A stretch of 64,000 nt of DNA, from NCBI RefSeq assembly GCF_901000735.1, contig NC_081543.1, positions 18,885,970 to 18,949,969 on the forward strand. The letters are read 5' to 3'. Positions 11,951-24,483 of the stretch are shown piece after piece. The notes under the pieces were generated by a model. It ran no database searches, had not been told where the DNA came from, and saw nothing but the letters and a program-made list of their open reading frames with translations. The DNA comes from Corylus avellana (taxonomy: Eukaryota > Streptophyta > Magnoliopsida > Fagales > Betulaceae). Each line of letters starts with the position of its first letter. The first letter of the stretch is position 1. The position numbers and the translations under genes are program-made.

Positions 11951-13563
11951 ATGCAAGGTCGTTGATCTCAAGATTCAACCGTCATTCCACTCGAGGCAAA
12001 TCCACCACCGGTGTAGAGACTGATGAAGCATGCGTTCTTCCCAACAAACCTCAATCAACCATCATGCATAGCATATCAACCGGAGGTGGAAGGCAACTAT
12101 TATATTTCTCCTCAAATACTCAATGCATTGACTCACTTCAGGGGCACAGCTACTGAGGATCGTAACTTGCATCTTAAGGAGTTCTTTGATCTATGCAAGC
12201 TGCAGCACATCCAAGGCTTTCTCTAGAGAGACTCAGGTTAGTCCTCTTCCCCTTCTCTTTGAAAGATAATGTTAAACTGTAGTATAATTCTTTGCCTGGA
12301 GATTCTATCCACACTTGGGAAGATTTAGCCACCAAGTTTCTAAAGAAGTTTTTCCCAGCCCAAAAGACAAGACAGCTTAAAAGGGAACTTCAGATGTTCT
12401 AACAAAGAGATGGAGATCTTTTCTTTGAGGCATGGGATCACTTCAATTCACTGCTTCTAAAATGCCCACATCACAACATCCCTCAAGATGATCAGGTACA
12501 AATTTTCTATGAAGGTTTAGATGATACTAACAAAGGGATGGTTGATTCAGCTTATGGAGGAGCACTTATGGAAAAGAGTAGTGAGGAAGCAATTGAGCTT
12601 TTTGAAAAGTTAAGTGAGCATTCCCAACAATTTTGCTCAAGAGGAAGGCGAGGAGTAAAAAGCAAAGGCATGTATGAAGTGAACTTCAATGGGGGATCTC
12701 CAAATCAGATGGCTGCTGTGGAAAAGAAATTAGATATGATTGTCAAAGCCATGACTGCTCAGAAAATCTCACCCCTTCAACAGGACACACAAGTCTAGGT
12801 ATGTGCTATACGTTTCCATTTAGATCACACTGTTGAGATATGTCCATTATCTCTATTTGCAGATCAAGAAGAGGTGAATTATGTGGGACAAAACAATTAC
12901 ACCCACAAGAACAATCCGTACTCTAACACCTACAATCCAGGATGGCACAACCATCCCAATTTCTCATGGAGTAACAATCAAGGAAAGCAGAAGAGTTCCC
13001 AACAAGCAAGCCAACCAACTCAAGAGTCAAAGTTGAACCAACTAGAGAATATGATACACACCCTGGTGACTACACAACAGCAATTTATGACTGATCAGAA
13101 ACAATTCAATACAAAGGCAGATCAAGCGTTTCAAAGAATTGATCAAGCCATCCAAAGACTGGAAGTGCAAATGGGGCAAATGGCAAAAGTGCTGAGTGAA
13201 AGAAAGCAGGGAGAATTTTCAGCCCAAACAATACCCAATCCAAGGGCCATCAGCAGCTGAAAATAGTCATAGTTCTTAGAAATGGTAAGGTTATAGGAAC
13301 TAAAGAACCACCTCAAGCATCTCCAGATGAAGCATCAACTTCCAAGGTAAACAACAAGGAGAAGGTGAATGCACCACCTTTCCCTCAATGGTTAGTCAAA
13401 CCAAAGAAAGAAAAACAACTCATGGACATTTTTGAGACCATGAGGAAAGTAGAAATCAATATTCCTTTATTAGATGCAATTAAGCAGATTACTTCATATG
13501 CTAAATTTTTAAAGGAATGTTGCATTAACAAAAGGAAGTTTTAGGAGCATGAGACAGTGGCCC
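11951..13563 (+). pseudogene. gag and start of gag-pol linker, element A
   Basis: The start is set at MQGR, as in the related copies at 30334 and 45932. Stops occur within the first 25 codons (about 11963 and 12014), and a frameshift near 12220 interrupts the capsid part. Retrotransposon gag motifs follow: DSIHTWEDLATKFLKKFFPA, GDLFFEAWDHFNSLLLKCPH, then the GMVDSAYGGALMEKS region. The zinc knuckle at about 12800 is broken: the second Cys of CX2CX4HX4C is Arg (CAIRFHLDHTVEIC). A glutamine-rich C-terminal part ends at 13260. After another frameshift the linker reads FETMRKVEINIPLLDAIKQI and YAKFLKECCINKRKF, typical of the stretch before the Athila protease. The gap at 13564 cuts it off. It would have encoded the capsid/nucleocapsid polyprotein. 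Confidence 0.8.
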
Positions 13564-13663
13564 NNNNNNNNNNNNNNNNNNNNNNNNNNNNNNNNNNNNN
13601 NNNNNNNNNNNNNNNNNNNNNNNNNNNNNNNNNNNNNNNNNNNNNNNNNNNNNNNNNNNNNNN
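13564..13663. other. Assembly gap (100 N)
   Basis: Exactly 100 N, a conventional gap of unknown size. It joins the element A gag-pol linker to an unrelated array block. Confidence 0.95.
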
Positions 13664-13940
13664 TAAAGCAAGTTTTTTGTGAATTGAATAGAGCGGCAAA
13701 CTTTGTTGGCAACGCTCAAAGTCATGAATGAAGAGACCGAATTCAAGAACTATATATGTTTTAGTAAATCCATAACATATATGACTGATATCCATGTTTT
13801 GGCATATCCAAAACATATATGACTGATATCAATGTTTTGGCATATCCATTTATAGTTATGCTCTTTTATTTTAAAATTATTATTACTGATATCCATTTTA
13901 AAAATAGGTCCAAGTGTACAACTCCTTCAACTTGCACAGC

Positions 13941-13960
13941 NNNNNNNNNNNNNNNNNNNN
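13941..13960. other. Assembly gap (20 N)
   Basis: A short N run inside an array unit. The homologous stretch at about 7525-7755 suggests about 230 bp are missing. Confidence 0.9.
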
Positions 13961-15390
13961 AGCATATAGGATTTATGTACATAGTGATTCATGGGATGCT
14001 ATTCAGAATTTCACTAGAACCAAAGCTATTTGGGTTGACAAAATAGATAAAAAAGATTAATTTTATTAAAAGCTTGCTTGGGCTAAAGCAATTGTTGATA
14101 AACATGATGTGGAGCATGTTTTTCGTGAATTGAACGGAGCGGCGGACTTTGTTGCCAAGGCAAAAAGCCACTTATGACGGGACCGAATTCAAGAGCTATA
14201 CATGTTTTGGCATATCCAAAATATATATGACTATATCCATGTTATAGTTATGATCTTTTGTTTGAAAATTATTATGATTGATATCCGTTGTAAAAATAGG
14301 TCCAAATGTGCCACTCTTTAAACTTGCAAAGTGTTTTCATGACCTGGGAATGACCTCCACAACTTTGGGGAAAGTTAATCGCGAAGAAATTAGAATTCCT
14401 AGTGCAGCTGCAGTAGCTCAGAAAAAGTTTTTGCTGATTTTTCGTTGATGTAGTTTGCGGGTTTTGAAGACCCAACAATATATCCTAAAGGCATAAATGT
14501 ATGCAATTGCATGTGGACTAACCTAGATAGATGAGAGAGATAAAGCATGCAAGATATATGTACATAACAATTCATGGGATGCTATTCAGACTTTCACTAG
14601 AACCAAACCTTTTTGGGGTGACAAAATGATTAAAAAATACAAGTTTTTTGAAAAGCTTGTAGGGACTAAAGGAATTGCAGATAAACATGATGCTGAGATG
14701 ACGCATGCTTTTCGTGAATTGAATGGAGCGGCAGACTTTGTTGCCCTAAAGCCACGCATCAAGAAACCAAATTGAAGAGCTATATATGTTTTGGCATATC
14801 CAAAACATATATGACTGATATCCATGTTTTGGCATATCCATGTTAAACTTATACTCTTTTATTTAAAAATTACTATAATTGATATCCATTCTAAAAATAG
14901 TTACAAATGTGCCCCTCTTTCACAATGCTTTCATGACCATAAACACGGATTCCCCCACAACTTTGGAGATAGTTAACGGTCAAAAAAATATAATTTCTAG
15001 TGCAGCTGCAGTAGCTCGGGGAAAGTTTTTGTAGATTTTTTGTTGGTTTAGTTGGCGGGTTTTGAAGGCCCAACAATATATCCAAGAAGCTGAAACGTAT
15101 TAAATTGCATGTGGACTAACCAAGATAGATGAGAGATAAAGCATACAAGATTTATGTACATAGCGATTCATAGGATGCTATTCAAAATTTCACTAAAACC
15201 AAAGCTTTTTGGGCTGACAAAATATAATTTTTTTTTTTAAAAAAAAAAAATACAAGTTTTATGAAAAGCTTGCAGGGGCTAAAGGAATTGTAGATAAACA
15301 TGATGCTGAGATGATGAAAGTTTTTCATGAATTGAATGGAGAGGCAGACTTTGTTGCCAATGCCCAAAGCCACGACCGAATTCAAGAGCT

Positions 15391-15421
15391 ATATATGTTT
15401 TGGCATATCCAAAACATATAT
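15391..15421. repeat. Array stem-loop, copy in the gap-bounded block
   Basis: Identical to the perfect hairpin at 9841-9871: 13-bp arms around CATAT. Confidence 0.75.
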
Positions 15422-15767
15422 GACTGATATCCATGTTTTGGCATATCCATGTTACGGATATACTCTTTTATTTAAAAATTACTATGACTGATATCGATTG
15501 TAAAAATAGGTCCAAATGTGCCACTCCCTTAACTTGCACAATGCTTTCATGACAAGAGCATGACCATAAACACTGATGCCTCCACAACTTTGGGGATAGT
15601 TAATGGAGCCTTTAATCGACATTTGCACAGGACTCTCTGTTTTCTTAGAAGATGGAGAGATGGAGAGCTCCTTCTCTCGCTTCTATTTCTTTTTCTGACC
15701 GGTGCTGCAAGAAAGTACACTAGTATGAAGAATTTGTTTTTATTTTTTTATTCGACGTGGCTCAACA

Positions 15768-15867
15768 NNNNNNNNNNNNNNNNNNNNNNNNNNNNNNNNN
15801 NNNNNNNNNNNNNNNNNNNNNNNNNNNNNNNNNNNNNNNNNNNNNNNNNNNNNNNNNNNNNNNNNNN
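15768..15867. other. Assembly gap (100 N)
   Basis: 100 N. The contig after the gap begins GGCAGCAGGCCACGTGACC, the same bases that begin the contig after the gap at 37617-37716. Confidence 0.95.
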
Positions 15868-16301
15868 GGCAGCAGGCCACGTGACCTATTTTAGGTCACT
15901 GTTTCCCCACTTTCTTTTCACTTTCCCCTACCCCGTACACACCTCACCTACACCCCCTCACTGCAACTCCACCTCCACCGGCACACCACCACTTTTCCTC
16001 ACTTCCACCGGCCTTAAACAATCACCACCGCACCGCATTTGCACCTGCACGTGCCCATTCTCACCTGCAGCCACCACCATCATCGCACCATCAACCTTCA
16101 AAACCCCAAATCCCCTTAGACCCACTCTCCATTTTTTTTCATCATTTTATGCAATTGTGGGTGTTCATCCACTCACATTGCCTCTCTGTGTTGGGTTTTA
16201 TTGTTTTGTAAGGGCTTTGGGCAGTTGTTACCGTGCCTTCGCAACCTTGGAAATCACTGTGAATATTAGGTGTTCGACAAAAGTCCCCAATCAAGTTCAT
16301 C
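15868..16301 (+). other. Leader upstream of the 3' ORF, element A
   Basis: C-rich sequence that is open in one frame but reads as low-complexity Pro/Thr/Ser/His residues, so it is probably not translated. In the sister copy the end of the leader has a pyrimidine tract and acceptor-like TTGTTTTGCAG at about 38050-38060, also kept in the - strand copy near 28190. Here it is TTGTTTTGTAAG. This hints that the 3' ORF was expressed from a spliced RNA, as in other plant elements with 3' ORFs (inference). Confidence 0.5.
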
Positions 16302-17416
16302 ATGCCAAGAACTTGAGCTTCGTCCTCCCGGGGGTCCGAAGCCCAAGCCACTTCTCCCCTGCCCACTTTTGAGAAGCGGGAGCTACTGTTTGAGACAACT
16401 TTTGCGATAAGAGAAGATTTTCAAAATCTTGAGGCAACTCAATGGGCGGTCGCCGAGTTCAAGCGTCAGAGACTCTAGAAGCTTTTCAAGCCGGTCACCT
16501 CCATTGCCTACAGAAGATTGGTGATCGAATTCTATGCCCACCTGCCCCATGATTGCAACAGGCGGGCTGCCCTCACTTCCATAGTGTAGGGCAGAGTGGT
16601 TGACGTGACAAGGCCGACATTGCCTCTGCACTCCAATGCAATGATGAGCACCCTCCAGAAGCAACACAACTTGCCAAGCGACCGCCCAGATTCTATGTGG
16701 CGGAAATCATTGAGGACATGTGCTAAGGGCAATATGCCGATGCCCGTCATAATGCTGGTAGCCGGTCCAAGCAACCTCAACAGCTCTGGTTTATGGACTC
16801 CATACTGCACCGCAATGCTTTTCCCATGGGGCACAAAACTCAGAGGCGGGGTCAATTTCTCCAAACACTCTACGCTTTCCATAAAAGTGCCTAGTGTTCC
16901 ATTCCTGACATTATCTGGAACAAAATTCACAAATTCTGGAATGGAGTACATATCAGAGAAGCTGAGTCCACTCACTCATAGGGGCTGCCTTTCCCATACT
17001 TAATCACCTACATCCTCCGAAAGAAAGGCATCAAGGGCACCGTGGCTGATGAGCCAGTTACTACTACCCCCATGTTTGGCATTCACCAATGGAACAAGAG
17101 TTGCTCCCATATGCCCCGGGTACCTCTAGCACCTGCAGCTGGCATGGAAGAGAATGAAGTTGAGCTGATGGCAGAAGATGAACCCACAATCGAGCCAGCC
17201 GCAGCAGAGGTGGAAGCCCCAATCATTTTTTGAGCAGCACAGTATCGCTCACTCAGTGAAGAAATGGTCGACCTTCGAAGAGAGTTGGCTAATCAGAGAA
17301 GAGAGGCTTTGGAGGACAAAGTCCTGATGGATAAAAGACTAGTTGCCTTAGAAGAATTGATGCAATCCATTCTCAGCCGTTTGCCACCACCATCTGGAGC
17401 ATCTTCTTCGGGATAA
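16302..17416 (+). pseudogene. 3' ORF of element A, 'putative plant transposon protein'-like
   Basis: The start is ATG in MPRT, as in the - strand copy at 28100; the fifth codon here is TGA, a likely CGA-to-TGA decay. In order, across several frames: LLFETTFAIREDFQNLEATQ, then LVIEFYAHLPHDCN, VVDVTRPTL, ADARHNAGSRS, DSILHRNAFPMGHKTQRRG, HKFWNGVHI, LPFPYLITYILRKKGIKGT and FGIHQWNKSCSHMP. The tail is acidic and then coiled-coil-like (EEMVDLRRELANQRREA), ending before TAA at 17414. The plant protein family with these segments is of unknown function and often lies 3' in Athila-like elements. At least two frameshifts and several stops make it nonfunctional. The antisense ORFs over it are shadows. 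Confidence 0.65.
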
Positions 17417-18729
17417 CATTGAGCAGGGACGATCGTCTCGCTGAAGACGTCAAGCTTAGTGCTCATGGGAGGCACCCCATAGTTTATCTTTTACTTTTGT
17501 TTTGTTTTAGTGTGTTTTCAGTTAATCTTTTTATTTATCTTTAGTTCTGTTTCCTTTTACTTGTTTTTGTGTTTTCTTATTCTGCAGGGACAAGTGTGCT
17601 TCAATTCAAGTTTGGGGGTGTGCTATGAGCCATGCTTTCCAAGACAATGCCGTCCATCTCCTGGGTACATTCTTTCCTTAATTTAGACACATTGGGGTAT
17701 CATTTAAGTTTGGGGGTATGGGCACACATGTTGTTTACACACACTTTGTCCCAATTTCATGTTATTTGTTTTGTTTGTTTGTTTGTTTGTTTGAAGAAAA
17801 AAAAAAAAATTATGCATGTTCATGTTTGCCTGAAAATTTTGGTTAATCTAAAAGAATTGTCGCTTGAATTCACCAGTGAGCTTAAAATTTTGAACACATG
17901 ATCTGATGAGAGAATTTGTTAGTTTGATTACTTGTTTAGGACAGTTGAAAAATCACATGTTTGATTTGATTACACAAGCACATTAACACATAATTTGTGA
18001 GGTATGACATGAAGTCTGATGTGTATGAAGTATCTTGGGTGAATTAGGTGATTTATTAGATGGACGCTTTGGCATATATATATATATATATGATCATTGA
18101 TAAGCTTCTCACTGAGTAACTGGACCTCCTGCCTCAAAGGATTGAGTGTTCACGTCAAAAGGTGGAAAATTTTGATTTGATTGATGTCACGGTTAGTTTG
18201 GTTTTATAGCCTTTTTGACTCGAGTTTGTAAGTCCTTAGGGGTGTCTCTACACCTAATGCTCTAAAACCATCTGGTTTAGGAGTCATTGACTTAACACTC
18301 GTTACATGGGTCAATTAGAAAGCTTAAGGGAACCAAACATTGCACAACCTGACTAAAGAAAAAAAAAAAGAAATGCCATTGTTGTTCATTCTAATAGGGA
18401 TTTCAGTGAATTTTGAGATATGGAGATATTACACATGGAGTTCATCTTTTTAAGCTTGTTAATGAATGAAAATCATGATCTTGAAGTGACACTTTAATTT
18501 TTGAAATAACATAAACTGTGCATGATGTTTGTGGGTAACATTTCTAGAAAACAATCACGAGACTTCACTCGTCCTCTAAGAAATTCCTAGAGGTGTAAAA
18601 GGCTTGTTGCATACGCTAAATGCAATCGTACATCCCGCGAAAGATGGATTTATCTTTTTGTTTTCTATTTTTCATCTTGTTTTTAGTTTTGTATTGCTAA
18701 GGAACTAGCAATATGTAAGTTTGGGGGTG
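17417..18729 (+). other. 3' untranslated part of element A with repeated polypurine-like motifs
   Basis: No coding signal is visible. AAGTTTGGGGGTGTG-type motifs occur at 17609-17622, 17706-17721 and 18717-18731. The last abuts the 3' LTR and is the presumed polypurine tract. The stretch also holds an AT microsatellite (18074-18091). Confidence 0.7.
18074..18091. repeat. AT dinucleotide microsatellite
   Basis: Nine AT units within the 3' untranslated part of element A. The sister copy near 39898 is shorter. Confidence 0.9.
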
Positions 18730-19842
18730 TGTTAAGTGCTAAAATATACATATTTTTAGCCCTTAACTTACATGTTTTAATCATTTAGTTAATTTATGCC
18801 ATTTTAGTTCTTTTATGTGTTTTCCTTGATTTTGAAGGTCATTGGAAGAAAAAGAAGCAATCTCAGAAGTTTTGGACTTAAAAAGAACTATACTGGAAAA
18901 TTGGAAGGCTCTGGTAGTGCGATCAATCGCAGGGGAGCTGCAATTGAGCGTATTACAGGCGAGGACCACAACGTGCAAGGCACACGTGATCGAGCGCTAG
19001 CCGAAAGAGGATCAATCGCAGACCTGCGATCGATCGCACATGGGCTGCGATCGAGCGCGTCCGTGCGTGATGGTCATGTCAGCTGCCAGACTTGTTATGG
19101 AAAGTGCAACTTTTAGGGTTTTGTAACTTAGTGCAAACTAGGGCTCAAACTCTACGATTTTTAGGGTTTTTAGAGTATTCCTAAGGCTTATAAATAGACC
19201 CTTAAGCCTCTAGAGTAAACATACTTTTCGATGAGAAGAATTGGAGCTCTTCAAGTTCAAGTTTTGGGTTTATTCTTTTCCTTTCTTTTATTTTATTTTA
19301 TGAAGATGTTTAACATCAAACTTATGTGTTACTAACTTATTTAGTAGGGCTAGATTAAAGCCCTAGTTATGTTTAGTTAATATTCAATATTGGCGCCCTT
19401 GTGATGATCAAGTTATATTTAACTTGATTAATTCATGTTTTCATGAATTCCTCATATGTGTGTGCCTGGTCAACATATGCATGTGGTATGAACTAGTTAG
19501 TTAAACCAATTTGGATGACCGAGTCCTAGGTTTAATAAAAGTAAGAAAAGAAATCCACACCAGATTCTTGGGTTAATCAACATGGGGAACCGGGAGTATA
19601 CACCCATGCGGCCTTATGTGTTTGTCAATTTTCATAGAATATATGCTTTCTTAAAGAACAACTTAGTATATACCCATGCTCAATCCTTTAATAAAGAAAA
19701 GAGTTAGAGTATTCACTCTTGCCTAACTCGTGGCTTAAGAAAATCTATAGCATAAGGAGTATACACCCATGCCCTTAGGTTGACAAACATTAAATATACA
19801 TAACATGATTAAAACATTGGCATATTGATATATTATCTAATT
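18730..19842 (+). repeat. 3' LTR of element A, left part
   Basis: It begins TGTTAAGTGC after the polypurine tract and follows the 5' LTR until TATTATCTAATT, where the - strand LTR of element C begins. The rest of this LTR resumes at 36034. Palindrome cluster at about 18915-19065; TATA near 19187. Confidence 0.9.
19838..19842. repeat. Target duplication of element C, left side
   Basis: TAATT here and TAAAT at 36034-36038. The uninterrupted LTR of A reads TATCTAAATATAATTAG, so the original target was TAAAT and the left copy has one change. The sister copy keeps TAAAT at 41662-41666. Confidence 0.75.
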
Positions 19843-21190
19843 TGTTGTGCAAAAATCTACCTAAATTAGTAGGTGAATAATTGTACATTTTACTTGCAAG
19901 TGCACAAGGTCAACATAGTAGTATATGGTGCAAATACAGGATCATTCCCACGAGGATTGCTGAATTTATGTTTAAAAATAGATTCCTTAAGCAAAAGCAA
20001 AACAAAGATTGATTTTTTGAAGTGATGATAATAAAGGGTAGGGCTTTGATATCTACCACTAATTATATTTCGCTAATATAACAATATGCCAATGTTTTGA
20101 TCAAGTTATGCATATCTAATGTTTGTCAACCTTAGGGCATGGCGTATACTCCTAAGGCTATAGATTTCCCTAAGTAACAAGTTAGGCAAGACATCTACTC
20201 TAACTCTTTTCATTCCTAAGGGATTTAGCATGATTTATACTAAGTTGTTCCTTAGAAAAGCATATGTTCTATGGAAATCGACAAACACACGAGGCCTAGG
20301 GCATGGCATATACTCCCGGTTGCCCATGTTGATTAACCCAAGAACCCGGCGTGGATTTCTTTTGTTACTTATGTTAAACCCAGGACTCGGCCATCCAAAT
20401 TGATTTAACTAACTAGTCTATACCACATGTATATGTTGATCAGGCACACACATATGAGGAATTCATGCAAGCAGGTATTAATCAAGTTAAATAGCATAAC
20501 AAGATCATTACAAAGGTGCCAATATTGAAATATTAACAAAACATAACTAGGGCTTCAATCAAGCCCTACTAATTAAATTAGCTACACATAAAGTTAATGT
20601 TAAACATCTTCATAAAAGAAAAGAAAAGAATAAACCCGAGACTTGAACTTGAAGAGCTCCTATTCTTCTCCTTCCCAAGTCTATCAATTCTAAAGGCTTA
20701 AGGGTCTATTTATAGGCTTTAGAAGTCCTAGACAAAGTAGTAAACCTAGGTATTTCGTAGGGTTTTGTGACCTATTACAAATTGGAATTGGAAAACCCTA
20801 ATATGGAAATAATGTCAATCCAGCCGCCACTTGATAAGTCTCCTGCGCACGGGTGCACTCTATCACAGCCCTTGTGCGCTCGATCTCAGGTCTGCAGTCG
20901 TTCCTTCTTTTGGCATGGGCTCGATCGCTCCTGGCCTATTTGATGCTGTGTCCTCTCGGGTATTGCGCTCGATCGCAGGTACCCTGCGATTGATCGCAGT
21001 ACCAGGGAGCTCCAATTGTCTTCATTTCCTCTTTTAAGCTCAAATCACCTAGTTTTACTTCCTTTTCTTCCAAAAGCCTGTAAAAGTATGAAAAACACAA
21101 AAAGGAATTAAAATGGCCTAATTAATTAAAACCAAAGGATAAAAACATGCAAGTTAAGGGCTGAAAATATGAATATTTTAGCACTTATCA
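19843..21190 (-). repeat. 3' LTR of element C
   Basis: Read on + it runs TGTTGTGCAAAAATCTACC to GCACTTATCA. The polypurine complement CACCCCCAAACTT follows at 21191. Palindrome cluster at about 20850-21000. Confidence 0.9.
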
Positions 21191-21341
21191 CACCCCCAAA
21201 CTTACATATTGCTAGTCCCTTAGCAATACAAAACTTAAAACAAGAATAGAAAAACAGAAAACAAGAGATAAATCCATCTTTCGTGGGATATACGATTGCA
21301 TTTAGCGTATGCAACAAGCCTTTTAAACCACTAGGAATTCC
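21191..21341 (-). other. 3' untranslated part of element C, left piece
   Basis: Polypurine tract complement followed by noncoding sequence, up to the insertion point of element B. It continues at 31998. Confidence 0.85.
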
Positions 21342-21346
21342 CTAGT
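21342..21346. repeat. Target duplication CTAGT of element B, left side
   Basis: CTAGT recurs at 31993-31997. Joined flanks read GGAATTCCCTAGTGGACGAG, matching the unoccupied site at about 43172-43192 (CCCTATTGGACGAG). Confidence 0.9.
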
Positions 21347-22708
21347 TGTTGTGCAAAAATATACCTAAATTAATAGGTAAATAATTGTACGTTTTACCTG
21401 CAAGTGCACAAGGTCAACATTGTAGTATAGGGTGCAAGTACAGGATTATTCCCACGAGGATTGCTGAATTTATGTTTAAAAATAAATTCCTTAAGCAAAA
21501 GCAAACTAAAATTGATTGTTGATGAGATGATAATAAAGGGTAAAGGCAGGGCTTTGATATCCACCACTAATTATATTAAACTAGTATTTCAATATGCCAA
21601 TGCTTTGATTAATTATGCATATTTAATATCTGCCAACCTAAGGGTTAAACTCTAACGCCTTAAGCTATTGATTTCCCTAAGCAATGAATTAGCCACTTGG
21701 TCCATGCTCTAATTCTTTTCTTTCCTGAAGGATTTAGCAAGTCTATACTAAGTTGTTCTTTAGAAAAGCATATGTTCTATGGAAATCGACAAACACACTA
21801 GGCCTAGGGCATGGATACATACTCCCGGTTCCCTATGTTGATTAACCCAAGAATCGCGGTGTAGATTCTTTTGTTACTTAAGTTAAACCCAGGACTCGGC
21901 CATCCAAATTGATCTAACTAACAAGTCCATACCACATGCACATGTTGATCATGTATACACATATGAGGAATTCATGCAAGCAGGTATTAATCAAGTTAAA
22001 TAGCACAACATGATCATCACAAGGCGCCAATATTGAAATATTAATTTAACATAACTAGGGCTTCAATCTAGCCCTACTAAATAAATTAGCTACCCATAGA
22101 GTTGATGTTAAACATCTTCATAAAAGAAAAGAAAAGAAAAGAAAGAAAAAACCCGAGATTTGACTTGAGAGCTCCTATTATTCTCCCTTCTCCAAGCCTC
22201 CCTATTCTAAAGGCTTAGGAGTCTATTTATAGGCTTTAGAAGTCCTTGGAAAAGTAGTAAACCCTAGGGTTTTTGTAGGGTTTTAGTCCTATTACAATTT
22301 GGAGTTTGAAAAACCCTAATATGGAAATAGGGACATTGTAGCTACCACTTGGAATGCCTCCTGCGCACGGGTGCGCTTGATCGCAGCCCGTGTGCGCTCG
22401 ATCGCACGTCTGCGATAGATGCCTCTTTTGCCTGCGCTCGATCGCTCCTGGCCTAGCTCGTGCAGCATCTCCTCTGGTATTGCGCTCGATCGCAAGTACC
22501 CTGCGATTGATCGCAGTACTAGGAAGCTCCAATTTTCCCATATTTTCTTTTTTTAGCCTAAATCACCCAGTTTTACTTTACTTTCTTCTAAAAGCCTGTA
22601 AAAACATCAAAAACACAAAAAGGAAGTAAAATGACCTAATTAACCAAAACCAAAGGATTAAAACATGTAAGATAAGGGCTGAAAATATGAATATTTTAGC
22701 GCTTATCA
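21347..22708 (-). repeat. 3' LTR of element B
   Basis: 1362 bp, TG...CA on +, followed by CACCCCCAAACTT (polypurine complement). Palindrome cluster at about 22365-22520; TATA complement near 22225. Confidence 0.9.
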
Positions 22709-24483
22709 CACCCCCAAACTTACATATTGTTAGTCCCTTAGCAATACAAAACAAAAAAACAGGAATGGAAAAACAAAAAACAAAAGATAAATCCATCTTT
22801 CGTGGGATGTACGATTGCATTTAGCGTATGCAACAAGCCTTTTAAACCACTAGGAATTCCCTAGTGGACGAGTGAAGTCTCGTGAGGGTTTTCCAGAAAT
22901 GTTACCCACAAACATCATGCAAGAGCTCATGTTATCCCAAACTTAAGGTACCTCTCAAAACCATGATTCTCATTTATTAGGAAGCTTAAAATGATAAACT
23001 TCATCTTCACAATGAATTGGAATTTTAAAATTTAATTACTTACAAAAGACATGCTAAGACATCACAAGTTTGAAAATAGGGTAAAGTGAACTAGCACATA
23101 AATATGAAGCTTCCAGTTGTTTCTAATGTACAATGTCTCAATATCTCAAAGTTCACTGAAATCCCTATTAGAATGAACAACAATGGCATATTTTTCTCTT
23201 TCTTCTTCTTTTCTCTTTTTTTTTTTTTTTTTTCTTTTTCTTCTTCGCCAGGTTGTGCAATGTTCGGTTCCCTTAAGCTTTCTAATTGACCCATGTAACG
23301 AGTGTTAAGTCAATGACTCCCAAACCATATGGTTTTAGGGCATTAGGTGTAGAGACACCCCTAGGACTTACTAACTCGAGTCAAAAAGGCTACGAAACCA
23401 AACTAACCATGACATTAACCAAATCAAAATTCTTCACCTTTTGACATGAACACTCAATGCTTTGAGGCAAGAAGTCCAGTTACTCAGTGAAAAGCTTATC
23501 AATGATCATATTTTTGTTTCTTTTTTTTTTTTTCCTTTTTTTTTTCACACACACATATATATATATATGCCAAGGTATCCATCTAATAAATCATTCAGTT
23601 TCACTTAAGACATAGAAACACACACATTAAACTTTCATGTCATACCCCACAAATTATGTGCTAATGTGCTTGTGTAAGATCAGATCAAACATGTGAATTC
23701 TCAACTGTCCTAAGCAAGTAACCAAACTAAAGAACTCAATTATTAGATCATGTGTTCAAAATTTTAAGCTCACCAATGAAATCAAATCACCATTTTTTTA
23801 AGATTAACCAAAATTTTAAGACAAACATGAACATGCATATATTTTTTTCTTTTTGATATATATATTTTTTTCATAAATAAAATAAAATTGGGACAAAGTG
23901 TGTCTAAAGTGTCTCCCATACCCCCCAAACTTAAATGACACATTGTCCCCAATGTGTCTAAATAAAGGAAAGAGTGTACCTGGGAGATGGTCGACCATGT
24001 CTTGGAAAGCATGACTCACAGCACACCCCCAAACTTGAATTGAACCACACTTGTCCCTACAAAATAATAAAACACACAAACACGTAAAAAGAAACAAAAC
24101 TAAAGATAAATAATAATAAAAAAAAAACTTGAAACACACTAAACAAAACAAAATAAAAAGATAACTATGGAATGCTGCCCAAGTGCGCTCGATCGCACGC
24201 ATGGTGTGCTCGATCGCACTTGCGCAAGGCTGTGCGTGTGTGGGTGAGGTGCGCTCGAATGCACACATGGTGCACGCAATCGCACTGACAAAATGCAATG
24301 AAATGACAAACGGAGACCTGCGCTCGATCACACGCAGGTTGCGATCAATCACAGTAACAGAATGTAAAAACTTGACAAAAGAACTTGAAACACTAAAACA
24401 CCAAAGTAAAATAAAACACAATGAAAAACAAAAGCAAAATATAAGTCAAACAAAAAAATAAAATAAAACAAACAACAAAACAA
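22709..24483 (-). other. 3' untranslated part of element B
   Basis: No coding signal. Polypurine-like complements lie at 22709, about 23920 and about 24025. Long T-runs occur around 23215-23240 and 23519-23545, and a CA/TA microsatellite near 23546-23570. The palindrome cluster is at 24184-24355. Short ORFs here are low-complexity Lys or Phe runs. Confidence 0.7.
24184..24355. promoter_or_regulatory. CGATCG palindrome cluster, element B 3' region
   Basis: Repeated GTGCGCTCGATCGCAC-like palindromes and decayed variants (CTCGAATGCAC, GCGATCAATCACAG). This places the motif outside the LTR as well as inside it. Confidence 0.5.

Larger units (their letters stand above)
13664..15767 (+). repeat. 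Second copy of RNase H-like array units, bounded by gaps
   Basis: The block repeats 7283-10230 in the same order, including the foreign segment of 10057 onward (here from 15606). It differs by lacking one 624-bp unit, by a 20-N gap at 13941-13960 that replaces about 230 bp, and by an extra ~40 bp stem-loop repeat near 13780-13830. It interrupts the element A reading at both N gaps. A misplaced alternative haplotype contig is the simplest explanation; a real duplication is possible. Confidence 0.75.

Noticed and set aside
15560..16372. A 270-codon ORF spanning the gap at 15768
   Set aside because: It joins an array unit to a C-rich leader through N bases. The Pro/Thr/Ser-rich part is also open in the sister copy but has no domain, and the join is an artefact.
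16532..16975. A 147-codon antisense ORF over the 3' ORF, with counterparts near 27426-28019 and 38184-38815
   Set aside because: It lies opposite the recognisable 3' ORF and its openness follows from the sense codon use; no motif was recognised.
23091..23294. Lys/Glu-rich short ORF
   Set aside because: It is the translation of a polypyrimidine/polypurine tract in the element B 3' region.
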